Assembly: GCA_009760855.2 (NCBI GenBank)
Contig: WPIO01000032.1
Span: forward strand, 4,450,001 to 4,514,000
Reading direction: 5' to 3'
From: Cristatella mucedo
Lineage: Eukaryota > Bryozoa > Phylactolaemata > Cristatellidae
Length of the DNA stretch: 64,000 nt
Position 1 is the stretch's first letter; every line of letters starts with the position of its first letter. Below, piece by piece: positions 47,293 to 58,202 of the stretch. Under the pieces are notes generated by a model. That model was not told where the DNA came from. It ran no database searches and saw only the letters and a program-made list of their open reading frames with translations. Position numbers and translations under genes: made by a program.

Positions 47293-48481
47293 TTGATATA
47301 AGCCGTACAAGTGCTAGGTATAACCGATATCTCGTTTTTCTTAGCGACGGCCTAAAATAAACTGTATTTGATGCTGGTGAAGAATCTAAGAACACAAATA
47401 CTTTGACATGACCTGCAAAAAATGATCTATTCCGGAAATGGACAGGACAATAATAGCACAGTCGTTTAAGTATAATCTGATATATCTCCATATGCAACTC
47501 TAAGAAAGCTACAAAGGGCAAAGTGGACGTTACAGGCAGTGTCCTTTGTAGAACCGTGAAAGCCAGAGCTGCTTGAGCTTTGCATTCGCTAGCCAAGAGG
47601 CTTCATATCCCACAAAATAAAGATATTGAAACAGTGAAGTGGAGTTATGATGGCAGTTAAGAAAGTCAACATATTGAAAGTAGCAGTTTGGGACAGCTAG
47701 AACAATTTTTTATGAATCTGCAGCAGAACAAATGTCGTTCCAGAAGAATCGTGAAAGAAGTGCGACCGTAGCAATTCTGCATATATAAGCTTTGATCGCC
47801 ATAGGTGATTAAGGGTAGTTACTGAAAAGTCCGGGTATAAATTATTGATGACCTGAGGCCAGAAGAAGGCTGAAACGTGTGCACAAGTTAAGCTGTATTA
47901 AACGAAGCTAAGCCAGGACATGCTGGCTGTGATTTAGAATCAGAATTGAGCTCTTTGTCCACTTATCAATTTGATTCATTGCCTCTCCTTCAGCTGTAGG
48001 ACCTGGTGGGTCAATGTCTTAGAATTTTAGACAACGCTTTCAGCAGCACTCGTCACGAGCTGCAGAGTAGTAAAGCTCTTTGGTTAGCTTTAAAAAAATC
48101 AGAGTTACGGCAACGTAGTCTACACTAAGTAGCTAGTTAGATTTCTTTGACAATCCTCATAGGTAAAGAGTCCATAGTCTCACACAGAGATCTTACCTAT
48201 TGGCTAGCGATGCAAGCAGTATGTGTAATAAAGCTTTCACAGGTTAGGCTGTTACTGAAAAGAACACCAGTGTTTCGATGACATCGTTAGGACGGGTTAC
48301 AGCTTGACCGATTTAAAGAGCTTTCTTTGTCTAAACATATTCTTAGAGTGTTCAAGGAGTTCGTTTATACGATCTTAGTAACAAGGGATTAAACGAAAAG
48401 CAGAATTGAACGTCTTCTTAACAACGGCGATGCTTGCCATTCATTCTGTTGATCGCTTTAATTTAACTGACACATGTAGCT

Positions 48482-48967
48482 GCTCCAGCCTATCTGTCAG
48501 ATATAATACCCCATCAGGCCAAGCATCGTACCACCAGCTTCTCGGAATCCAACAGTCTAGAAATACCTCATACAAACCTTAAATCCTTTGGAGACCGTGC
48601 ATTTAGTTCATATGCTCCCAAAGCCTAGAACTCCCTCCCGACCTGCGTCAAAACATCCCCTGACCTGACCACATTTAAAAGGAACCTAAAAACACACGCA
48701 TTTAGGACGGCATTTAGTGGGTCCCTGTGATTCGTCTTTGATGTGCTTATGCGTGCTGACACTGTGCATGTTGCCACTAACCACATTTGCATGCTGACCC
48801 TGTGCATGCCACCCCTAACCATATTATTCATCTCGTTTGTTTTTCAAGCATGATTTTACTTACCATTCAATTGCATTTCACTTTACAGCAAATGTAAAGC
48901 GCCTAGAGAGAGATTGAGTTCTCTGAGGGCGCTTTATCAAGTGAATTAATATTATTTTTATTATTAC
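48482..48967 (+). mobile_element. LINE family A, 3' piece truncated at the inversion junction
   Basis: The inverted twin of 44737-45222: C-terminal RT frame, 3' UTR, hairpin and tail. It starts abruptly at 48482, where the other half of the LINE is missing because the inversion junction cuts through it. The short open frame it carries is identical in translation to its twin. Confidence 0.95.
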
Positions 48968-51685
48968 CCTAGTTAGTCCTTAATTATTCCAGGACACAAC
49001 GAAGTCAAGCTAATGTCACTACACCATAAAGTACCTAGTGCTGGCTCGGCCGGTCCTAGGTCCTTTGTTGTAACCTAGTTATGCACCAGTCCCTTAGAGA
49101 GTTCTTCTAAGTGATTTCAGTATAAGCTTTCTGACGTCGCTGCTGCAGTGATTTCGGAACAGATCGGGCTCAGTACGCGACGAAAATTACCTTTCTTTGA
49201 AAACGAATACTTCCGAAGGGCACCGTTATATCTCAGGGCTGCTTCTTCCATGAAGTGTTGCACTTGAATCACTGATGCAGAGCACCAAACCGAACCCAAA
49301 GGCAGCATAGGAATGAGAGTAATAGATTTAGATCTGAATGCTCATTCTAGGGTTTATTGTAGGAACTCTACTCCATCTTCAGAGCAAAGCAGTGAAAGGA
49401 AACTTGTCTGAACATGAAAACCCACGATCCGAATATTATTGATTGCTAATGTAGAATTATAAACAGCGTATAAGCTGATACCGATGTCATATCAAGCACG
49501 TGCATAGACACTGGCCACACTGTTCGATTCAATACCAAGTCGGCTGTTAAGTATTTTGTTCATGCGTTTCTAAAGTATATGGTAGCTATGGTAAGGGTGT
49601 GTGGTAGTTTTGCAAGATGGTCACCCTTTTAAGTAGGTGCTGGAGAATTCGCCAGATAGAGAATCATCCGGTCACGTGGTCAGCTAGCAGTCGCTAAAAA
49701 ACCTTTTCTGAGCAACGAATCACACTGGCCGTCAATCAGCGGAAAGAAATACTACTATGGATATAAAAAGATTGTCGTGAATTCACGTTTCAAAATGTAT
49801 GGTCTTCTTATTTCTCTAGACATGACAAACTCTGCAACCTCCGATTTTAAATTGTACAAGGCTCTGGAGAAAATGCCGTTGTTAAAGATTTAACAGTTAA
49901 AGCAAAGCCTTCATCGGCAGCCTCTTTTCATGTGTCCGTTACGAAAACCACATATTTTACATATCTAGAGTTTGCTACAAGAAATCAGAGAAAAAAATTT
50001 AGGTATCTTTAAAAAGCTGACAGCATAGTCATTAATATGGTGAAGATTTTAAGTGTCCGAATAAAATTCAGATGTGGCCATGAACTAGCCATTTGTCTCT
50101 ACCATACACTTGATGAGATGTGTCTAATAATACACATCGTAAAGTACGTATTGAGCGATTTAACAAATGCTTATCCACGAATATTTTAGCCTGGATATAC
50201 GGTTTCTCTCGTTTGAAATCAAAGATATGCGGAGCTGCATGTCTCAGTTGAATCACAGCAATCACCTAAGTGAAAGGCAAGCACCATGGTAGTTATGAAG
50301 ATGTTTAATCCTACATTTCATTTAATTCCGTGTTAGAACGATCGTATAACCAAATTCCTGGAACACTCCAAGAGCATAGCTAAAGTAAGAAAGCTCTTTA
50401 AATTGGTCAAGCTGTAAGGTGACCTAATGATGTCATCGAAATATTGATGTTCTCATTGGTATATGCTTAAAGTGTGAAATCTTTATTAGACTTACTGCTT
50501 GCATCGCTAGCCACCAGGTAAGATCTCTGTGTGAGAGTAAGTAATTTTTACCTATGAGGATTGTAAAAGAAATCTAACTAGCTACTTAGTGTAGGCTGGA
50601 TCGCCGTAATTCGGATCTTTATTAAAGCAAACTAAAGAACCTTACTACTCTCCAGCTGCTTATGTATGCTGCTAAAAGCTTTGTCTAAAATTCTAAGACA
50701 TTGACCTACCAGGTCCTACTGCTGAAGGGGAGAAAATCAATCAAATTAATAAGTGGACGAATAGCTCAATTCTTATTCTGAACCACAGCCAGCACGTCCT
50801 GGCTTAGTTACGTTTGATGCAGCTTTAACTCGTGCACACGTTTCAGCCTTCATCTGGCCTCAGGTCATCTATAAGTCATACACGGACTTTTCAGTAAATA
50901 CCCTTATCACCGTTGGCGATCGAAGCTTATATTTTCAGAATTGCATCAGTCGCCCTTACTTCCACGATTCATCCGGAACGACATTGGTTCGGCTGCTGGC
51001 TCATGAAACATTCTTCTAGCTGTCCCAAGCTGCTACTCTTATTATGTTTACTTTCTTGACCTTCATCGTCACTCCGCCATACTACTTCCGATCTCTTTAT
51101 TGGTGTGATATAAAGCCTCTTAGCTACCGAGTGCCCAACTCAAGAGGCTCAGGCTTTGATGCTGCTACAAAGGACATTGCTTGCAACGCTCACTTTGCCC
51201 TCCAATTTTTTTTAGCTTTGCATATGGAGATATATCAGAATATATTTCAACGACTGTGCCGTTGTTGTCCTGACCATTGCCGGCATAGATAATTATTAGC
51301 AGGTTATGTCACAGTATTTTTTTCTCACATTATTTACCAGCTTCAAACACGTTTCATTTTAAACCTTTTGTTAATAAAACCGAGAGTTCGGGCATGCATA
51401 GCTCTTGTACGGCTTATATCGCCCTAGCTAGTCCTTATTTATTCCAGGGCACAAAAAACTCAAGCAAATGTCACTATACTGTAAACTGTGGAGTGCTGGC
51501 TCTGCCAGTCCTAGGTCTGTTGTTGTAACCTATATATGTACCAGTTCCTTATAGAGTTATTCTAAGCGATTTCAGAATATGCTTTTGGACGTCGCTGCTG
51601 CAGTGATTTGGAAACAGATCGGACTCAGTACGCGACGAAAATCACTTTTCTTTGAAAACGAATACTTCCGAAGGGAACCGTTATA

Positions 51686-52488
51686 ATAATAATAATAATA
51701 ATATTGCACTTGATAAAGCGCCCTCAGAGAACTTAATCTCTTTTTAGGCGCTTTACATTAGCTGCAAAGTGATACGCAATAGAATAGTAAGTAAAATCAT
51801 GCTTGAAAAACAAACAAAATGAATAACATGGTTAGGAGTTACATGCACTGGGTCAGCATGCAAATGTGGTTAGTGGCAACATGAACAGTGTCAGCACTCA
51901 TAAGCACATCGAGGACGAATTACAAGGACCCACTAAATGCTGTCCTAAATAGGTATGTTTTTAAGTTTCTTTTAAATGTGGTCAGGTCTGGGGATGTTCT
52001 GATGCAGGTCGGGAGGGAGTTCCAGGCTGTGGGAGCATACGAGCTAAATGCACGGTCTCCAAAGGATTTAAGGTTTGTACGAGGTATTTCTAGACTGTTG
52101 GATTCCGAAAAGCGAGTGGTACGATGCTTTGCGTGATGGGGTAGTATATCTGAAAGATAGGCTGGAGCCATAGAATGAAGAGACCTAAAAGTGAGCGACA
52201 AAACCTTGAAGTCAATCCGTTGCTTGACTGGTAACCAGTGCAGGTCGGCGAGAAGTGGAGTAATGTGGCAACTGCGACGCTAACGACAGACAAGCCTAGC
52301 TGCAAAGTTTTGCACCATCTGCAATCGCCTGATCGCACATGCTGGTAGGCCAGTAAGCAGTGAGTTGCAGAAGTCGTGACGAGATGTCACGAATGCATAG
52401 ACCAACTTGGACGTGGTATCCTTATCTAAACAAGCCCTAATTTTAGCAATGTTATGAAGCTGAAAATAGGCTGATTTGACTGTGGATC
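51686..52488 (-). mobile_element. LINE family A, 3' insertion, right arm only
   Basis: A (ataat)n tail, hairpin, 3' UTR and C-terminal RT frame (open at 51920-52201 and 52280-52490). In the twin arm the flanks gttata and tctcatgg are adjacent at about 42010-42020. The insertion therefore happened after the inner inversion, which makes it the youngest datable event in the window. Confidence 0.92.
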
Positions 52489-52714
52489 TCATGGCTGCTT
52501 TTTCCATGAAGTGCTGCACTTGAATCACTGATGCAGCGCACCAATCCGAACCCAAAGGCAGCATTGGAATCAGAGTCATAGATTTTGACCTGAATGCTCA
52601 TTCTAGGGTTTATTGTAGGAACTCTACTCCATCTTCAGAGCAAAGCAGTGAAAGGAAACTTGTCTGAACATGAAAACCCACGATCCGCATATTATTGATT
52701 GCTAATGTTGAATT

Positions 52715-52786
52715 GAAAAAAGCTGATAAGGAAAGCTGAAAATAAGGATAAGCTGAAAAGTAGCTGATACGGATTTCATAATACGG
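52715..52786. repeat. Filler DNA of short repeated scraps
   Basis: Repeated pieces such as agctgata, gctgaaaa and acggatttca alternate here. They resemble scraps of the unit segment 'agctgataccgatgtcatat' just beyond the end of the inverted arm. This is the pattern left by end joining with templated insertion. Confidence 0.55.
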
Positions 52787-54060
52787 ATTTCAATAATAGT
52801 AATAATGCACTTGATAATGCGCCCTCAGAGAACTCAATCTCTCTAGGCGCTTTACACTTGCATCAAAGAGAAATGCAATTGAATCTTGAGTAATATCGTG
52901 ATTGATAAACTACATGAATAAAATGAATAGGGGCCACATGCACAAGGTCACCATGGAAGTGTGGTTAGTGGCAGCATGCACAGTGTCAGCTGGCATAAGC
53001 ACATGACGGACGATTCAGAGGGTCCAACTAAATGCTGTCCGAAATAGGTAATTTTTTAGGTTCTTTTTAAATGTGGTCAGGTCATGGAAAGTTCCTACAC
53101 AGGTGGAGAGGGAGTTCTTGGCCTAGGGAGCATGCGAACTAAATGCAAGGTCTCTAAAGAGTTTGGGGTTTGTACGAGGTATTTGTAGACTGTTGGATTC
53201 CGAAAAGCGGGTGGTACGATGCATGGCATGATGGGGGAGTATATCTGAGAGATAGGCTAGAGCCAAAGAAAGAAGTAACCTAAAAGTGAGCGAGAAAACC
53301 TTGAAGTCAATCCATTGCTTGACTGGTTGCCAGTGCAGGTAAGTGAGAAGTGGAGTAATGAGGCAACTGCAAAGCTCACGACAGACAAACCTAGCTGTGG
53401 AGTTTTGCACCAGCTGCAATCGCCTAATCGCAAATGCTGGTATGCCAGTAAGCAGTCAGTTGCAGAAGTTGAGGCGGGATCTCACGAATGCATGGACTAA
53501 CTTAGACGTGGTGTCCTTATCTAAAAAATCATGAATTTTGGCAATGTTAGGAAGCCGAAATTTGTCAGATTTGACTGTGGAGCAGATAAGCTCGTCTAAC
53601 GGGAGTTCGCTTTAGAATATGACACTTGGATTTCGTGCTGATTCAACTGGAGATATCCTGGCAGAGCCAATATTGAGTGTCAGCCTTTTCAATTTGTGAA
53701 TCACACCGGGTTTGCCCATAACTAGTAATTTAGTCTTATCATGCTTTAGCTTTGAAAATTTGCTGCCATCCATGTGCAGATGTCATCAATACATGCAGCG
53801 AGTGAGTTGATAGAAATTGAGGTACTGGAAGGCTGGGAGGGATTAAAGCAAAGGTAAAACTGAGTGTCATCCGCATAGAAGTGAAAGCCTAGATTGTGCT
53901 TTTTAATCACGTCAGCAAAAGGGAGAGTTGAAACCATGAAAAGAATATGACCTAGCAAGGAGCCTTGAGGTACCCCATATTTCAGACGTACCACAGATGA
54001 TCTTTGTCCATTCATTACACTAATCTGAAGTCTCCAATTGAGATAGGACCTGAACCACTG
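52787..54060 (-). mobile_element. LINE family A, 3' fragment
   Basis: Hairpin and tail at 52790-52855, then 3' UTR and RT C-terminal region to the Y-A-D-D motif (F-Y-A-D-D-T-Q-F-Y in the frame 53746-54015, with V-P-Q-G-S before it). There are several stops and shifts. At 54060 it switches directly to unit sequence, so its 5' truncation point is the boundary. Confidence 0.88.
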
Positions 54061-55250
54061 TTGTTCCGCTGCTGACTCACGGGAAATTATTCTAGCTGTC
54101 CCTAGCTGATACTTTCACCGTGTTGACTTTCTTGAATGCCATCATAGCTCCACTGCACTAGTCGCAATCTCTTTTTTTGAGGGACGAGTCAAAGTGCGAC
54201 GCCAATGAATCAAAGTGGACGCCTCATGTCTACCGAATCCCACCTCAAGCCGCTCAGGCTTTGACTGTGTTACAAAGGACACTGTGCATAACGTCCACTT
54301 TGCCCTCATACCTTTTTAGTGTTGCACATATAAGATATAGTAGATTATACTTAAATGACTCTGCTGTTATTGTCCTGACCGTTGCTGGCATAAATAATAT
54401 TTTACTGGTCATGTTGCAGTAATTTCAATTCTTAGATTCTTCACCAGAAGAATTTCATTTCTTAGATTCAACACATTTCATTTCACAACTGTTTCAGAAC
54501 CGTTGTTCAGAAAAACGAGAGATCGGGCATGCCTAGCTCTTGTACGGCTTATATCGCCCTAGCTAGTCCTTATTTATTCCAGGACACTACGAAGTCAAGC
54601 TAATGTCACTATAGCATTAACTGCCGAGTGCTGGCTCTGCCAGTCCTATGTCCGTTGTTGTAACCTTGTTATGCACCAGTTCCTTAGAAGGTTATTCTAA
54701 GCGATTTCAGTATAAGCTATCGGACGTCGCTGCCGCAGTGATTTGGGAACAGATCAGGCTCAGTGCGTGACGAAAGTTACCTTACTTTGTAAACGAATAC
54801 TTCCAAAGGGCCCCGCATTACTCACGGCTGCTTCTTCCACGGAGTGATGCACTTGGATCAATGACACTGGGCAGCCCACAGAACTTAAAAGCCGTTTAGG
54901 AATGAGCATAGTAGATTGAGTCCAGAGTTGTCATTCTATGGTTTATTCTAGGAACCCTCAATAATCTTCAAATGAAAAGTGGTTAAAAGAAACATGTTTA
55001 AACAGGAAAACTAACAATCTGACTACTACTAGCCAGTACTGTAGAATATAACTCAGCCAATAAGCTGAAACAGATTTCCTATCAACGAAAACTCACATGC
55101 AAACTAACATCACTTTTCAATGCAACTAGTCAGCAGTTAAACCATCTTTTTAATGTGTGAAGGTATATGGTAGCTATGGTAACGGTATGTGGTAGTTTTA
55201 CAAGACCATCACTATTTTTATCGGGTACTAGTTATTTTGTCAGATGGAGA
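54061..55250 (+). repeat. Partial tandem unit of the right arm (U1')
   Basis: An inverted and diverged counterpart of the promoter-proximal half of U1. It shares the 'cttgtacggcttatatcgccctagctag' region (54537), the 'ctgcttcttccac' region (54830) and the block leading into the E-box. The units that should lie between it and 52714 are missing, replaced by filler and a LINE. Confidence 0.85.
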
Positions 55251-55279
55251 TCACAAGTCACGTGGTCGACCTGGAGACG

Positions 55280-55287
55280 TATAAAAA
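55280..55287 (+). promoter_or_regulatory. TATA box of gene 3 (copy of the gene 2 promoter)
   Basis: It reads tataaaaa with the same flank (acccattt) and the same upstream CACGTG (55259-55264) as gene 2. The promoter is preserved although the exons behind it are broken, so a non-coding transcript is possible. Confidence 0.6.
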
Positions 55288-55343
55288 CCCATTTTATGCC
55301 AGGAACAGTAATGCACTACACGGACCAGAGGGAGGCATTTCAG

Positions 55344-55394
55344 ATGAGCCGTACGACGAACACGTGCCAGCATGTGCTTGTTGCTTATCTTTAA
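55344..55394 (+). pseudogene. Antistasin-like gene 3, broken signal-peptide exon
   Basis: The ATG lies at the position mirrored from gene 2's start, 64 bases after the TATA box, and the first codons match (Met-Ser-Arg against Met-Arg-Arg). A small deletion then destroys the Ala/Leu-rich core, and the frame stops after 16 codons. No donor follows at the expected place. Secretion would be lost. Confidence 0.75.
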
Positions 55395-55449
55395 ACATTG
55401 AAGTAGGATGGCAGATTATATTGCATTTGTTATTGCACTGGTAATTTCA

Positions 55450-58121
55450 GGTTTTTGAGAGGGTGCTGATGAAAGATTGACTATCTAAGTAGATGCTAAA
55501 GGGCTCATGCAGCAAATATAACCAGGAGGTCGCCATGCAATGCATTCGGAGCTTTGACATTTGGCACAGCTTTAATCCAGCGATGAAGAACTCTGCTTTA
55601 GTTTTAAGTGACTCGACTACTTTTTAATCTCCAAAAACGACAATCTGAGATGAGGCTCAGTTCGAGATCACGAATAACATAAATAATAGCCCTCACGCGA
55701 CTTCAAGTGAACTATTAAAGTTAAAGTGCTTGTTTAATGAAGGGTTCACCTATTCTGTGGCTTAGTTTGCAAAAATAACTTCAAATATAGTTAGTATCCT
55801 TGTAAGTAGTTTGTGCAATGGCGTCAGCTCTCACTGCAAGACGTCGTGGATTTCTTTTGCTCGGCTTTTCAAAATCTTCATAGTAATTACTTTAGTAGCC
55901 CTGAGCCTCAGGCCTGGAATTTGATAAAGCTGAATGAATTTATAACAACCTAACACCAATTAGTTAATAAACCTCTTCGCATTACTTTGGAAGATGAAAA
56001 TGTAACAACTAATATTTGATGTAACTAATTTTAACCTTATATTCTGTTGGTATTGTATTTATCTTGCCTTGATGTCATGAAAAAATGTGATAACCATGCA
56101 CAACATTCGCAATATTAGCGATTAATATAAAAAAATTAAGCAAATCTCACTTTTTTCAGACAAAAACTACTTTTGAAAAAATTATTAGCAAGATAATGGT
56201 GCCATGCAGTGGTGGAGTCAATACTTTTTGCGGCTAGGTATTTGATATTCCTATTTGTAGGGGAAATATATCTAAGGTAATTGGTTAGTTTTATTTAGTC
56301 CAGTTGCACTGACAAAATAGCTATTCAAAAAAATACTTGTTGGTATGCATGTTGTGCCTCAATGCTCTCATTGGAGTACATGATTATTGGTTTGATGCCG
56401 GGGCTAAGCATTAGCCTCTGGCGGTTCTCATAGATGCAAGTTTAATCATGCTTCCTTTACAGCATATGGAAAGTGTATAGGAAGAGATCGAGTTATACGA
56501 GGATACTATACAAAGGTAGTATACTTAATAATACTATTACGTTCTCAAAAATGAAACCCTCGTAGACGGTCAGAAAGGTCACATACAGAAGCCGTCATAA
56601 TTAAGGAGTTTTCAGCCTCCTCTTTTGACATTTCTCACGGTAGCTAGACGCCTAATGAAACTCACCCACGAACATCGTACCTTATTTCTCCTTTTAATTG
56701 CTCTCTTTTATTTGTGTATACATTCTGAAAATTAGCACCTGGAGACTTACCAGTTAAACAGACCCAGTTCTACGCTAGAATGACTGGTTCGCATTCAGAT
56801 TGTGCACACAGAAAGTTTGATCTCTTCTGTACTTGAATCTAGTATCTAGAAAGAGAGTACATGCACCTTAATTCTTGGCGATATTTCAGTCTTCTAAGGC
56901 ATATCTATGTGTTCTATAGGTCAGTATCATGATTCACTTATCAGATTGACACTGAGGGCGTTTTTTAATGTTCAGCTATAGTATCAGGCTGCCACAATTA
57001 TACCAGGTTATTTTAGGCCACCAGTTACAGTCTTTCGGATCAAAACCCAGGCTTTCTTGGCATTCTGGTGACCTGCATAAGCAGTAGCTCATTTCCATAA
57101 ATCATCTTGAATTATTACGAGCCTCTGATGTCAGGTAATGTCAGTAGATTATACGTCGGTCACAAAAACCACGAGGCCGCGAATAGCTGGACAGTGGTTA
57201 AAAATCTTATTCTTAGCTTGCCATACATGTTAGGTAAAAGTTATTTTAAAGCCGCAGCAGATTGATCAATTTTTATTTACAGAAAATACCCAAATGGTCC
57301 TGATGCAGCATTTTTATGATTCAATTCTATGATGCAGTTATATTGATAACGTATAGGGATTGTGTGCAAATGTTGATATGTTTACTTAAAAAATTGTTTA
57401 GGTCATATAAGTTGCATCTGTATTTAGAATTATATAACCTAAATATATAAAAGTAAGCTAGAGCTGCTTGCTTCATTCAAGTGCCGAAAATCGGCTTTCA
57501 AAATCAGTGATTTGACCGTACACAATCAATGTTTAGTACTTGAGCAGGAATACTATATGAGTATCTAAATCAAGTGACTGAGACCATTTTCAGTTTCTGA
57601 ACTAGTTTATTTAACCTGCATCATGGTAATGGAGGTCAGCACGGCTATCTCCCTTAGCTTCATCAAGACTCCTGCACGTTTGAAAATGCCAGTTACACAT
57701 AAGACAATACAATACAACAATTGACGTATTTACTTTGATGCATACGATACTCGTTGGAGAGAAAAAGTATGCATTGATTTGCAAAAATGTACCAGTTAAT
57801 TAGTTGCAGCTGTAACGAAAGCAGCATGCAGAAGCTACCGTGGATAGAAATGAGGTTGCGGGATTCATCGTTGAACTACCAGCTCAAGCAGGCATTAAAT
57901 ATCCTTGTATTGCTCTGACAGTAGCTTACAGGATTATTTTTGTTTGGCTGTTGATATTGCTTAACTGTCAGCTGCAAAGCCCGTGTAAAATAAAATTTCT
58001 TTATTTTATAGTCTTTCTACCACCGGCTTACATTGTTTGGCACCAATCTATCAATTTGTATATTTAGCAATGCTTCTCCCAATAAAGCCACAGTGTGTAT
58101 TCCCTCTGATGTTTTTCGTAG
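55450..58121 (+). other. Former intron 1 of gene 3
   Basis: It pairs with the left-arm intron in inverted order but lacks its two LINE copies, so it shows the older, uninterrupted state. No exon seen. Confidence 0.6.
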
Positions 58122-58202
58122 CAAATTGTCCACCTGGTTGTTGGATCTACCGCCACTTCAGAAATGTCCTGGATGGCAATGGATTCCCTGCATGCCAATG
58201 CA
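58122..58202 (+). pseudogene. Antistasin-like gene 3, decayed module (Cys3 and Cys4 lost)
   Basis: Mirrored copy of gene 2 exon 2: same 81-nt length, a gtttttcgtag acceptor and a GTAAGT donor, phase 1-1, and no stop. The third cysteine is now Arg (CGC) and the fourth Phe (TTC). The P1 Arg is now Trp. The ending is F-P-A-C-Q-C. Two lost disulfide partners mean the fold is unlikely to hold, so relaxed constraint is the simplest reading. Confidence 0.82.

Larger units (their letters stand above)
43961..48481 (-). repeat. Upstream tandem unit U4, partial, with a LINE inserted
   Basis: Unit landmarks continue across the LINE at 44735-47292 and resume at 47293 (gatataagccgtac) up to 48481, where the unit breaks off about 1.9 kb after its E-box. 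At that point the sequence switches to a reversed LINE piece, the junction of the inner palindrome. Confidence 0.9.
48482..52714. repeat. Inner inverted repeat, right arm
   Basis: Contains inverted copies of part of U4 (48968-49740) and most of U3 (49741-52714), plus a private LINE at 51686-52488. The first bases at the junction overlap by about two bases (gc) with the unit sequence they replace. Confidence 0.95.
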
